From: Mesorhizobium sp. J18
Lineage (GTDB): Bacteria > Pseudomonadota > Alphaproteobacteria > Rhizobiales > Rhizobiaceae
Reading direction: 5' to 3'
DNA: 64,000 nt
Assembly (NCBI RefSeq): GCF_007829525.1
Contig: NZ_VLJP01000056.1
Coordinates: 18,767-82,766 of the forward strand
Position numbers and translations under genes: made by a program. The notes beneath the pieces were generated by a model. It was not told the origin of the DNA. It saw nothing but the letters and a program-made list of their open reading frames with translations, and searched no databases. Shown here piece after piece: positions 45,591-53,705 of the stretch (positions are counted from its first letter, which is position 1; each line of letters begins with the position of its first letter).

Positions 45591-46402
45591 CAGGCAAGAA
45601 ATCGTTTCTGGAGCGGTTCCGCCGGGGACCCAGTATCGCGGCTCCTGCCGTCAAGACCGACGATGACAATTCGCGCTTCAAGGGCACACTGATAGCGCGC
45701 GGCCTGACCAAGTCCTATAAGGGCCGTCAGGTGGTCAGTGGCGTTTCTCTTGGGGTACGGGCGGGCGAAGCGGTCGGCTTGCTCGGACCGAACGGGGCGG
45801 GCAAGACGACCTGCTTTTACATGGTGACCGGGCTGGTCCCCGTCGACAAGGGCACGATCCAGATCGACGGCTACGAAGTGACCGATATGCCGATGTATCG
45901 CCGAGCACGGCTCGGCATCGGCTATCTCCCGCAGGAAGCCTCGATCTTCCGGGGCCTCACGGTCGAAAACAATATCCGCGCAATTCTCGAAGTTGTCGAG
46001 AAGAGCCGCAAGGAGCGCGACCGGACCCTCGATTCCCTTCTGGAGGAATTCCATATCGGGCATCTCAGGAAATCCCCGTCCATCGCACTGTCGGGCGGTG
46101 AGCGTCGTCGCCTCGAAATCGCACGTGCCCTGGCGAGCAAGCCGAATTTCATGCTGCTCGACGAGCCGTTCGCAGGCATCGATCCCATTGCCGTGACCGA
46201 CATCCAGCAGCTTGTCCGCCATCTGACAGCCCGAGGCATCGGTGTTCTGATAACGGATCACAATGTCCGAGAGACGCTCGGCCTGATCGATCGCGCCTAT
46301 ATCATCCATGCCGGCGAAGTGCTGACACATGGGCGACCTGGCGAGATCGTCGACAATCCGGATGTTCGGCGCCTCTATCTTGGCGAAGGCTTCACATTGT
46401 AA
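45587..46402 (+). CDS. lptB: LPS export ABC transporter ATP-binding protein LptB
   Basis: ATPase that powers LPS extraction with LptF and LptG (not in this window). 271 residues: Walker A GPNGAGKTT, signature LSGGERRRLEIARAL, Walker B FMLLDEPFAGIDP, switch VLITDHNVRETL. An N-terminal extension of about 35 residues precedes the ABC core, longer than in E. coli. The GTG start overlaps the lptA stop as GTGA. It completes the lptC-lptA-lptB operon ahead of rpoN. Confidence 0.95.
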   Translation: MTGKKSFLERFRRGPSIAAPAVKTDDDNSRFKGTLIARGLTKSYKGRQVVSGVSLGVRAGEAVGLLGPNGAGKTTCFYMVTGLVPVDKGTIQIDGYEVTDMPMYRRARLGIGYLPQEASIFRGLTVENNIRAILEVVEKSRKERDRTLDSLLEEFHIGHLRKSPSIALSGGERRRLEIARALASKPNFMLLDEPFAGIDPIAVTDIQQLVRHLTARGIGVLITDHNVRETLGLIDRAYIIHAGEVLTHGRPGEIVDNPDVRRLYLGEGFTL

Positions 46403-46535
46403 GCCATCTTCGACCGGTTCGGGCGGATTTCTGTCATCCTTGCCTTGACAAGCAAAAGCTGGGCCAGTTTCTTTCCGCATCTTCTCGACGGGCATAAATA
46501 ACGAACCGGGGTCGAGAGAGGGGGTCGGGAGAAAG

Positions 46536-48041
46536 ATGGCGCTTCAGGCCAAACTCCATCTGCGGCAAACGCAGTCGCTGGTGATGACGCCGCAATTGAT
46601 GCAGTCGATCAGGCTGCTTCAATTGACGCATATCGAACTCGAACGCTTCATCGACGAGGAGATCGAGAGCAATCCGCTTCTGGACCGCGCCGAACCGGAG
46701 GATCAGATTCCCGTCACCGCAGAGGAGCAACAGGCCGGGCCGGACTGGCACGAAGGAAGCGATGCCGACTGGACATCGGAATCAATAGCGGCACGGCTGG
46801 ATTCGTCGCTGGAAAACCTGTTTCCCGACGATCCCGGCATCCATGACAGCATAGGTCCGGATCTTTCGGCACAGTGGAAGTCCGCTGGCTTGGGGATGAC
46901 GAGTGCCTCGGGCCAGGGTTTCGAGATCGAAGAAGTAGCGACGGCACCGGTGACCCTGCAGCATCATGTCGCCGAGCAGATCGCCTTCGCGCCCTTCGAC
47001 CCAACACAGCGGATCATCGCGCATGCTCTGGCCGATGAACTGGACGAGGCCGGTTACATGACGGCCGATCCGGGCGAGCTTGCCGAAAGGATCGGTGCGG
47101 ATCGGCATGAAGTCCATAAAGTGCTGCAGATCTGTCAAACATTCGAGCCGTCCGGCCTTTTTGCGCGCAACCTTGCGGAATGCCTTGCCCTCCAATTGCA
47201 CGCACGCGACCGTTTCGATCCGGCCATGGAGGCATTGGTGTCCAATCTGGAGCTTCTGGCCAGACGCGATTTCCAGGCTTTGCGGCGCATATGCGGTGTC
47301 GACGAGGAAGATTTGCTCGACATGCTTTCCGAGATAAGGGCACTTGATCCCAAGCCGGGAACCGCCTTTGCAGGCTGCCTTGCGGACCCGGTGGTGCCGG
47401 ATGTCATCGTAAGGCCGGCCGGCGACGGAACCTGGGCAGTGGAGCTCAATCCAGAGACACTGCCGCGCGTGCTGGTGGACCATACCTATTTTGCCACAGC
47501 TTCTGCACATGCCAGCCATCCGGAGCGCCAATATCTTTCCGAATGCCTGCAGAATGCCAACTGGCTGGCACGCAGCCTCGACCAAAGGGCAAGGACCATC
47601 CTGAAGGTCGCCACCGAGATCGTTCGCCAGCAGGACGCCTTTCTTGTCCACGGAATCCGGCACCTGCGCCCGCTCAATCTGCGCATGATCGCGGAAGCCA
47701 TCGGCATGCACGAATCGACTGTGAGCCGCGTCACTGCTAACAAATACATGATGACGCCGCGCGGCATTTTCGAACTGCGGTACTTCTTCTCCACCGCCAT
47801 ATCCTCCGCGGAGGGCGGCGACGCGCATTCGTCGGAAGCCGTCCGCGACCGTATTCGCCAACTCATAAACGAGGAGGATGCCGAGGGTGTCCTTTCCGAC
47901 GACTCGATTGTGGATATCCTGAGGAAAAGCGGCGTGGACATAGCCCGGCGCACAGTAGCTAAGTATCGGGAAGGAATGAACATTCCTTCCTCCGTCCAGC
48001 GCCGCCGGGAGAAGCGCGCCTTGTCGTTCGCGGAGCGCTGA
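46536..48041 (+). CDS. rpoN: RNA polymerase sigma-54 factor
   Basis: Sigma factor for nitrogen and other enhancer-dependent promoters, 501 residues. The glutamine-rich activator-interaction region opens the protein (LRQTQSLVMTPQLMQSIRLL), an acidic linker follows, then the core-binding domain, a helix-turn-helix (IGMHESTVSRVTANKYM) and the RpoN box ARRTVAKYRE near the C-terminus. All parts are intact. The 133-base gap after lptB has no clear terminator. Confidence 0.97.
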   Translation: MALQAKLHLRQTQSLVMTPQLMQSIRLLQLTHIELERFIDEEIESNPLLDRAEPEDQIPVTAEEQQAGPDWHEGSDADWTSESIAARLDSSLENLFPDDPGIHDSIGPDLSAQWKSAGLGMTSASGQGFEIEEVATAPVTLQHHVAEQIAFAPFDPTQRIIAHALADELDEAGYMTADPGELAERIGADRHEVHKVLQICQTFEPSGLFARNLAECLALQLHARDRFDPAMEALVSNLELLARRDFQALRRICGVDEEDLLDMLSEIRALDPKPGTAFAGCLADPVVPDVIVRPAGDGTWAVELNPETLPRVLVDHTYFATASAHASHPERQYLSECLQNANWLARSLDQRARTILKVATEIVRQQDAFLVHGIRHLRPLNLRMIAEAIGMHESTVSRVTANKYMMTPRGIFELRYFFSTAISSAEGGDAHSSEAVRDRIRQLINEEDAEGVLSDDSIVDILRKSGVDIARRTVAKYREGMNIPSSVQRRREKRALSFAER

Positions 48042-48112
48042 AGCCTGGCATTTACGGTGCCTGTTACGACAATCCACGGAACGATCGCCCAAGCAAGCCG
48101 TTCCACGGTTGA

Positions 48113-48141
48113 TTGACAAGCAAATAGGAAGCCACTAGAAG
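48113..48141 (+). promoter_or_regulatory. predicted promoter of hpf
   Basis: TTGACA (48113-48118), 17 bases, TAGAAG (48136-48141). The -35 is perfect and the -10 matches at 4 of 6. A leader of about 165 bases follows and contains a small hairpin, CTTGTG (48245) with CACAAG (48260). Confidence 0.45.
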
Positions 48142-48315
48142 CCCGCGCCCATGAACGGCTCGTCGCAGACATCATGCAGTTGCAGGCCGCCATTGAAACA
48201 ATCGAAAGCGCGGCTGCCAAAGGGCCAAGGACCCGCTGTCAAGCCTTGTGCCTTGGAACCACAAGTATAAACTCCGTCTCGTTCAATGCCTGATCAGGGG
48301 AAGGTCAGTTCTCAA

Positions 48316-48897
48316 ATGAACCTGCGCATCTCAGGTAAGCATATGGACATCGGCGATGCCTTTCGCGCGCGTATCGAGGAGCGCATCGGCGAAGCAGTCG
48401 ACAAATATTTTGACGGCGGATTCGGCGGTCATGTCACCGTGGAGAAGAATGGTTCCCGTTTTTCCGCTGACTGCATGATCCATCTCGATACCGGCGCCTC
48501 GTTGCAGGCGACCGGGCAGGCACAGGATCCGCAGCTCGCCTTCGAGGCAGCCGCCGACCGCATCGAAAAGCGGCTTCGGCGTTACAAACGCCGGCTGAAG
48601 TCGCACAACAATGGCGGGGCCAGCGAATCGATGGATGTCGCCTACCGCGTAATGGCTCCCGTAAATGACGAGGACGATGACATCGCGGAAGACTATGCCC
48701 CCACCATAGTCGCCGAATCGAAGATGAGCCTCAGAACCATGTCGGTGGCTTCCGCTGTCATTGAACTGGATATGAAAGACACGCCCGTCTTCGTCTTCCG
48801 CAACGCCGGCAGCAATGAAGTCAATATCGTCTACCGCAGGCCGGACGGAAATATCGGCTGGATCGATCCCGCCTCTGTGGCGCAAGGCAGCAACTGA
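48316..48897 (+). CDS. hpf: long-form ribosome hibernation promoting factor
   Basis: Dimerises and inactivates ribosomes in starvation. The 193 residues have an N-terminal S30AE domain (MNLRISGKHMDIGDAF; RIEKRLRRYKRRLKSH) and a C-terminal dimerisation domain (MSVASAVIELDMKDTPVFVF and RRPDGNIGWIDP) found only in long HPF. I use the ATG at 48316; an ATG at 48286 adds ten residues but has no ribosome binding site. rpoN-hpf-ptsN is a conserved order. Confidence 0.94.
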   Translation: MNLRISGKHMDIGDAFRARIEERIGEAVDKYFDGGFGGHVTVEKNGSRFSADCMIHLDTGASLQATGQAQDPQLAFEAAADRIEKRLRRYKRRLKSHNNGGASESMDVAYRVMAPVNDEDDDIAEDYAPTIVAESKMSLRTMSVASAVIELDMKDTPVFVFRNAGSNEVNIVYRRPDGNIGWIDPASVAQGSN

Positions 48898-48931
48898 CCT
48901 GGGCACGGGTTAAACCCGGCCGGAGCATAGG

Positions 48932-49405
48932 ATGCAAATCATGGATTTGAGTGATCTCATCGAGGTTTCGGCCATCATGCCGGCCTTGAAGGCGAACTCG
49001 AAGAAGCAGCTCCTCCAATTGCTAGCCGAAAAGGCAGCGGCGATAACCGGGCTTCCGGAGCGGGAGATATTCGACACGATTCTCCAGCGTGAACGGCTGG
49101 GGTCCACCGGCGTCGGCAATGGCATCGCCATTCCGCATGGCAAGCTACCCGGCATCAGGCAGATCACCGGCGTGTTCGCGCGTCTGGAGACACCTGTGGA
49201 TTTCGAGGCGCTGGACGACCTGCCCGTGGACCTTGTTTTCCTTCTCCTTGCTCCCGAAGGTGCAGGAGCCGACCATCTGAAGGCATTGTCTCGCATTGCC
49301 CGCGTGCTGCGCGACACCGATACGGTCGCAAAAATCCGCGGCACCAAGGATGCCGCAGCCATTCATACATTTCTTTCGCAAACGCCCGCCTCCCACGCCG
49401 CCTGA
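48932..49405 (+). CDS. ptsN: PTS-Ntr regulatory phosphocarrier EIIA (PtsN)
   Basis: Terminal phosphocarrier of the nitrogen PTS, 157 residues, regulating potassium uptake and carbon/nitrogen balance by protein contacts rather than sugar transport. The phosphorylated histidine is His69 in GIAIPHGK, and the preceding TILQRERLGSTGVGNG is the family signature. The start at 48932 follows GGAGCATAGG. It lies 35 bases after hpf; no HPr or EI gene is in the window. Confidence 0.95.
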   Translation: MQIMDLSDLIEVSAIMPALKANSKKQLLQLLAEKAAAITGLPEREIFDTILQRERLGSTGVGNGIAIPHGKLPGIRQITGVFARLETPVDFEALDDLPVDLVFLLLAPEGAGADHLKALSRIARVLRDTDTVAKIRGTKDAAAIHTFLSQTPASHAA

Positions 49406-49424
49406 CGGGAGGTACAAACCGATC

Positions 49425-49459
49425 GACTGGCACCGGCTCCGCCGAACCGGCGGCCAGTC
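49425..49459. terminator. hairpin between convergent ptsN and DUF1150 genes
   Basis: GACTGGC and GCCAGTC pair over 7 bp, and an inner CCGG/CCGG part extends the stem. There is no U-run on either side. Its position between two convergent genes suggests a shared, probably Rho-assisted, transcription end. Confidence 0.5.
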
Positions 49460-49466
49460 CGTTGAT

Positions 49467-49727
49467 TCAGTGAACGCTGACGGTCTTCAGGTCGTTCTGG
49501 AATGCGCCTGCAATGGCGGCATCGCGCGCGTCCGTCAGCATGATGGGCTGCCCGTTTGCCGCGAAGAGGGCCCATAGCTTGGTGCCCGGAGCCATGTCGG
49601 GGATACCGGGGAATTTGCCCCGCAAATCCTGGGCGTCCATTTCGCGCATATAGGCAACGGCACCTTCGCCGAGATGGGCAAGCTGGGCCGGAGTGATGGT
49701 GATGGTCTTGCGTTCGTTCTCGGTCAT
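49467..49727 (-). CDS. DUF1150 family protein
   Basis: Cytoplasmic protein of 86 residues in the DUF1150 family, restricted to alphaproteobacteria. No function is known. The sequence ITPAQLAHLGEGAVAYMREM and PGTKLWALFAANGQPIMLTD is typical. It follows the small heat-shock gene by 75 bases on the same strand, an arrangement often seen in Rhizobiales, so it may be a heat-induced partner. Confidence 0.87.
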   Translation of the reverse strand: MTENERKTITITPAQLAHLGEGAVAYMREMDAQDLRGKFPGIPDMAPGTKLWALFAANGQPIMLTDARDAAIAGAFQNDLKTVSVH

Positions 49728-49802
49728 TTCAGCCTCCTTCGCGGGGCGTCCCTCAAAGTGACCAACCCGCCATAGAGCTCATTGGTTCCCGGCTAAGCCG
49801 GA

Positions 49803-50225
49803 TCAGTCTTTCACCGAAATATTGATTTTGCGTACCAGCCTTTCAGGCTCGGGTCTGTCGAGGTCGATTGCCAGGAGGCCGTTTTTCAATTCGGCTCCAA
49901 GCACCCGCATCCCGTCGGCAAGCACGAAAATCCGCTGAAACTGCCTCGAGGCGATGCCCCGATGCAGGAATTCGCGTTCGGTGTCGTCATTCTGGCGTCC
50001 GCGAACCACCAGTTGGTTCTCCTCGGTCGCCACTTCGAGATCGGATTCGCTGAAACCCGCCACTGCGAGCGTGATACGCAGCCTTTGGCCACCATTCTCG
50101 GTACGCAGTCTTTCGATATTGTACGGTGGATAGCCGTCGCCCGATTTCGCGATTCGTTCGAGCGTCTTCTCCATCGTATCGAACCCCAGAAGAAGCGGGT
50201 TCGAGAAAGTTGTCATGCGCGTCAT
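49803..50225 (-). CDS. small heat-shock protein (Hsp20/IbpA family)
   Basis: ATP-independent chaperone of 140 residues. The alpha-crystallin domain spans about 35-125 with YNIERLRTENGGQRLRITLA, LVVRGRQNDDTEREFLHRGI and ASRQFQRIFVLADGM, as in IbpA. A short N-terminal arm has the PLLLGFDTMEKTLERI motif. The ATG at 50225 has GAGGA and AGGACC upstream; a second ATG at 50216 is possible. A ROSE-like hairpin covers the ribosome binding site and an RpoH-like promoter stands upstream. Confidence 0.93.
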   Translation of the reverse strand: MTRMTTFSNPLLLGFDTMEKTLERIAKSGDGYPPYNIERLRTENGGQRLRITLAVAGFSESDLEVATEENQLVVRGRQNDDTEREFLHRGIASRQFQRIFVLADGMRVLGAELKNGLLAIDLDRPEPERLVRKINISVKD

Positions 50226-50233
50226 CAGGTCCT

Positions 50234-50285
50234 GTCCTCAAAGAGCGACGTGGATGGACGAAAACCCTGGATGGCATTTCCGTCC
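50234..50285 (-). promoter_or_regulatory. ROSE-like RNA thermometer in the hsp20 leader
   Basis: In the minus-strand RNA the final hairpin GUC-G-CUC / UUU / GAG-GAC (50234-50249) pairs a UCGCU segment with the AGGA of the ribosome binding site and leaves one bulged G, as in ROSE elements. An upstream hairpin pairs GGACGGAAA with UUUUCGUCC (50256-50285). It is shorter than classical four-hairpin ROSE. Folding was done by eye. Confidence 0.55.
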
Positions 50286-50294
50286 GTGCCCTTG

Positions 50295-50323
50295 ATATGG
50301 TTCGTTTTCAAAGCGAGTTCAAG
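50295..50323 (-). promoter_or_regulatory. predicted RpoH (sigma-32) promoter of hsp20
   Basis: CTTGAA (50323-50318), 17 bases, CCATAT (50300-50295) on the minus strand, close to the heat-shock consensus. Transcription would start near 50288, giving a leader of about 62 bases that contains the thermometer-like hairpins. Confidence 0.6.
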
Positions 50324-50347
50324 GAATCAGTTTTTGGGAGCGCAAGC

Positions 50348-51289
50348 GTGTCAGCGCCAAGGAAAATCATCATCGATACGGATCCGGGCCAGGATGACGC
50401 GGTGGCCATATTGCTGGCCCTGGCGAGCCCGGAACTGGAAATTCTCGGCATTACTGCCGTTGCCGGCAACGTGCCGCTCCCCCTCACAGAGAAGAACGCG
50501 CGCAAGATCTGTGAACTGGCCGGAAAGCCGGAAACCAGGGTCTATGCCGGCGCGGCAAGGCCTATGGTGCGCTCTCTGGTCACGGCCGAGCATGTCCACG
50601 GCCGTACTGGCCTGGACGGGCCGGACCTGCCCGAACCATCCATGCCGTTGCAGGAAGGCCACGCGGTCGATTTTATTGTGGAGACCCTGATGGCCGAGCC
50701 ACAAGGCGCGGTCACTCTGTGCCCCCTCGGCCCGCTGACGAATATTGCACTCGCCCTGATCCGAGAGCCGCGGATCGCCACGCGCATCAAGGAGATCGTC
50801 CTGATGGGTGGAGGTTTCTTCGAGGGCGGCAATGTGACACCGGCGGCCGAATTCAACATCTATGTCGATCCGCACGCCGCCGATGTCGTCTTCCGCTCCG
50901 GCGTGCCCATCGTGATGATGCCGCTCGACGTCACCCATAAGGCGCTGACGACAGCGGCAAGGGTCGAGGCCTTCCGTAGACTGGGCACGCCGGTTGGCCA
51001 TGCGACGGCGGCCTTGCTGGAATTCTTCGAGCGTTTCGACGAAGAGAAATACGGCACCGATGGCGGCCCGCTGCATGACCCATGCGTCATCGCCTATCTG
51101 CTGAAACCTGAATTGTTCAAGGGCCGGCACTGCAATGTCACGGTCGAGATCGCATCGGAACTGACCATGGGCATGACCGTGATCGACTGGTGGGGCGTCT
51201 CGGGTCGACCGAAGAACGCCCAGGTCATGCGCTATATTGACGACGAGGGCTTTTTCGACCTGCTGGTCGAAAGACTTGCGCGGCTTTAG
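50348..51289 (+). CDS. inosine-uridine preferring nucleoside hydrolase
   Basis: Cleaves the N-glycosidic bond of ribonucleosides to base and ribose. The 313-residue protein has the calcium-binding N-terminal motif IIDTDPGQDDAVAILLAL, plus GPLTNIALAL and EFNIYVDPHAADVVF, all characteristic of the IunH family. The GTG at 50348 has GGGAG eight bases upstream, and the N-terminus then matches the family. It is convergent with rbsK (four-base overlap), and the pair fits a route from nucleoside to ribose 5-phosphate. Confidence 0.92.
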   Translation: MSAPRKIIIDTDPGQDDAVAILLALASPELEILGITAVAGNVPLPLTEKNARKICELAGKPETRVYAGAARPMVRSLVTAEHVHGRTGLDGPDLPEPSMPLQEGHAVDFIVETLMAEPQGAVTLCPLGPLTNIALALIREPRIATRIKEIVLMGGGFFEGGNVTPAAEFNIYVDPHAADVVFRSGVPIVMMPLDVTHKALTTAARVEAFRRLGTPVGHATAALLEFFERFDEEKYGTDGGPLHDPCVIAYLLKPELFKGRHCNVTVEIASELTMGMTVIDWWGVSGRPKNAQVMRYIDDEGFFDLLVERLARL

Positions 51290-52179
51290 CTCGCTGCATC
51301 CACTTCCGCAGCGGTTGGAATGGAAGGCTGGGCCCCGGCTTTCAGGCAAGCAAGCGCTCCTGCGATCGCCGCGCGGCGCAGCGCTTCATCAAGTGGTATG
51401 GAACCTTCCAGTCCGGCCGCAAGATAGCCGCAGAATGTGTCCCCAGCCCCCACGGTATCGACCGGATCGATCTTCGTGGCGGGAATACGCAAAAACGCTT
51501 CCGGCGTCGCGGCCAGCACCCCGTCCTTGCCGAGCGTCACGATCATGGTGTTCCCGCTGCGGGCGACGAAATCCCGCATGCGAGCCTCCCGGTCCGCGCC
51601 CTCCAGGTTTAGTTCCTTGGCGTAGAGTTCGAATTCACTCTCATTGACAACGATATAATCGGCTAGCCCCAGCAATTCAGCCGCTTCGGGCTTGGCCGGC
51701 GCCGGGTTATAGAGCGAAATCGCCCCGACTTTACGGGCTGTTTCGAGCGCCTCGCCGACAACCTCGAACGGGATCTCGTTCTGCAGCAGGACGCAGTCAC
51801 CCCCGTCGAATTCGGCGGCGGCGACGTCACCGGGCTGAAGCCCATCATTGCTGCCTGCCACCACCACGATCATATTCTCCCCGTCGCCTCCGACGAGGAT
51901 GAGCGCCGTGCCCGTGGGCAGATCTGTCTCCCCGATGCGAGAGAGATCGACGCCGCCTTCGTCTAGCAGGCGAAGCGCATCGGTTGCGAAAGCATCGCGC
52001 CCGACGGCACCGACAAGGCACACTTCCGCTCCCGCCCGGCGCGCGGCCAGCGCCTGATTTGCGCCCTTGCCGCCCGGCGCGGTGACAAAGCTTTCGCCTG
52101 AAATCGTCTCGCCGGGATTGGGCAGCCGCCCGGCCGTGGCGATCAGGTCGAGATTGATCGAGCCGATGACGGTTATCAA
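51286..52179 (-). CDS. rbsK: ribokinase
   Basis: Phosphorylates ribose to ribose 5-phosphate; PfkB family, 297 residues. N-terminal MITVIGSINLDLIATAGRLP with GGKGANQALAARRAG (first signature) and C-terminal DTVGAGDTFCGYLAAGL with the catalytic aspartate are intact. The start is TTG at 52179; no ATG or GTG is available nearby and homologues begin MITVIGS. GGAGG stands eight bases upstream, but it lies inside a 9-bp GC-rich hairpin, so translation may be restrained. Confidence 0.93.
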   Translation of the reverse strand: MITVIGSINLDLIATAGRLPNPGETISGESFVTAPGGKGANQALAARRAGAEVCLVGAVGRDAFATDALRLLDEGGVDLSRIGETDLPTGTALILVGGDGENMIVVVAGSNDGLQPGDVAAAEFDGGDCVLLQNEIPFEVVGEALETARKVGAISLYNPAPAKPEAAELLGLADYIVVNESEFELYAKELNLEGADREARMRDFVARSGNTMIVTLGKDGVLAATPEAFLRIPATKIDPVDTVGAGDTFCGYLAAGLEGSIPLDEALRRAAIAGALACLKAGAQPSIPTAAEVDAAS

Positions 52180-52186
52180 CGAAAAC

Positions 52187-52212
52187 GCCTCCCCGTGATT
52201 TCGCGGGGAGGC
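52187..52212 (-). terminator. GC-rich hairpin: terminator of the Ada-type gene and SD-sequestering element of rbsK
   Basis: On the minus strand GCCTCCCCG and CGGGGAGGC pair over nine bases with an eight-base loop, followed by GTTTTCG. It ends the upstream Ada-type transcript, and its 3' arm contains the GGAGG that serves the rbsK TTG start eight bases downstream. Confidence 0.65.
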
Positions 52213-52246
52213 TAGCTGCTTTGCAGAATGAAAGGAATAGGCGAGC

Positions 52247-53131
52247 TCAGTTGCCTTCCGCAGTCCGGCCCGCTTCCCAGCCCAATATGGCGCGCTTTCG
52301 CGTCAGACCCCAATGGTAGCCCGTCAGCGCACCGGATTTGCCGACCGCGCGATGGCATGGCACCACGAAGGAAACCGGATTGGCGCCGATGGCAGCCCCT
52401 ACGGCGCGCGCGGCGGAAGGCTGCCCGATATCGGCAGCGATCGCCGAATAGGCGCATGCCCGGCCCATCGGGATCTTCAGCAAAGCCTCCCATACGCGCA
52501 CCTGGAAATCCGTGCCGATCAGGACGACGCGCAGCGGTTGGTCGCCGCGCCAACGCGCCGGATCGAAGATGCGCGCCGCATAGGAGGCGGTCGCGGCCAT
52601 GTTCTCCTCAAAATGGGCATTCGGCCAGCGGCCGGTCATGTCTTCCAGGGCCGCCCGCTCACCGCCGGCGTCGCAAAAGGCGAGACCCGCCAGGCCGCGT
52701 TCTGTGACCATGATCAGGGCCAGCCCGAAAGGCGAAATATGAAAACCGTAGCGCATGATCAGGCCTGCCCCTCGCGCCTTGTATTCGCCCGGTGACAGCG
52801 CCTCATGGGTGACGAAGAGATCGTGCAGGCGGCCAGGGCCCGACATGCCGACTTCATAGGAAGTGTCGAGCAGTGGGAGACCGGAATCGAGCAGCCTCTT
52901 GGCATGGTCGAGCGTGACGGCTTGCAGGAAGCCCTTCGGCGATAGACCGGCCCACCGCGTGAACAGTTTCTGCAGGCCGCTGGGCGTATCACCGACCTCC
53001 GCCGCCAACTCTTCCAGCGAAGGCTGATCGCGATAATCCAGGCTGATCTTCTCGATGACGCGGCGCACGATCTCATAGTCGTCGCCAATCGGCGTTACGT
53101 CTCTTTCCAGGACGGCGGTCTGTGCGTTCAT
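52247..53131 (-). CDS. Ada-like AraC domain/methylated-DNA-cysteine S-methyltransferase
   Basis: Bifunctional DNA repair protein of 294 residues. An AraC-type helix-turn-helix occupies about 20-120 (SLEELAAEVGDTPSGLQKLF) and the O6-methylguanine methyltransferase domain about 130-290, with active-site motif VPCHRAVGKSG and Cys259. The zinc-binding N-terminal phosphotriester domain of E. coli Ada is absent, so it cannot sense methyl phosphotriesters in the same way. The ATG at 53131 follows AAGGAGAAATTGCC. It is followed by a strong hairpin. Confidence 0.92.
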   Translation of the reverse strand: MNAQTAVLERDVTPIGDDYEIVRRVIEKISLDYRDQPSLEELAAEVGDTPSGLQKLFTRWAGLSPKGFLQAVTLDHAKRLLDSGLPLLDTSYEVGMSGPGRLHDLFVTHEALSPGEYKARGAGLIMRYGFHISPFGLALIMVTERGLAGLAFCDAGGERAALEDMTGRWPNAHFEENMAATASYAARIFDPARWRGDQPLRVVLIGTDFQVRVWEALLKIPMGRACAYSAIAADIGQPSAARAVGAAIGANPVSFVVPCHRAVGKSGALTGYHWGLTRKRAILGWEAGRTAEGN

Positions 53132-53198
53132 GGCAATTTCTCCTTGAACGCGAATATCGGGGCTCGGCACGGGATTCTCCACCCGATTCTTGACGAGT

Positions 53199-53684
53199 TC
53201 AACGGCCTTTGGCCGTCGCCAACGCCCGACCGAATGCCATGGCGAAGCTTTCGCGGTCATCCGGGTTGAGGAAGCTTCCTATCCCCACGCTCTTGTCGCG
53301 TGCCACCACGGCCATGTTCGTGATGCCTATTTCTTCGTGGCGGGTGACGGAGAACCGCGCCCAGAAAGGATTGAACCGATGCTCTTCGGATTTCCCTGAC
53401 GGTGCTACCTTGCGGATATCGAGGCTTGTGCGCGACAGGGAAACCTCTTCGCGAACCCGCCCGGCACGGTAGTTCAGGCGGAAAGCAATATAGATGGCAA
53501 GCACATCAAGCCCCACGAAACCGAAGACCGGCCATGCGCCTGCGGACAGGAAAATCACGCCGGTCACGATCCATCCAAAGAGCAACGCGCCCATCAAGAG
53601 CGCAAAACCCGTCTTCCCCAGAGAACGGTGCGGCGTGAGCAACGCCCTGAAGAAAGGTTCGTCAGCGGCTTTCGTTTGCGTCAT
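53199..53684 (-). CDS. DUF2244 domain membrane protein
   Basis: Integral membrane protein of 161 residues with two membrane segments (about 26-64) and a cytoplasmic beta-rich tail. The family is DUF2244, common in alphaproteobacteria and of unknown function; LTPHRSLGKTGFALLM and GSFLNPDDRESFAMAFGRAL are typical. In relatives it lies next to nth, as here. The ATG at 53684 leaves 21 bases to the divergent nth start, so the two promoters must overlap each other's genes. Confidence 0.88.
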   Translation of the reverse strand: MTQTKAADEPFFRALLTPHRSLGKTGFALLMGALLFGWIVTGVIFLSAGAWPVFGFVGLDVLAIYIAFRLNYRAGRVREEVSLSRTSLDIRKVAPSGKSEEHRFNPFWARFSVTRHEEIGITNMAVVARDKSVGIGSFLNPDDRESFAMAFGRALATAKGR

Positions 53685-53705
53685 GGGGCGGATTATAGAG
53701 GGCTC

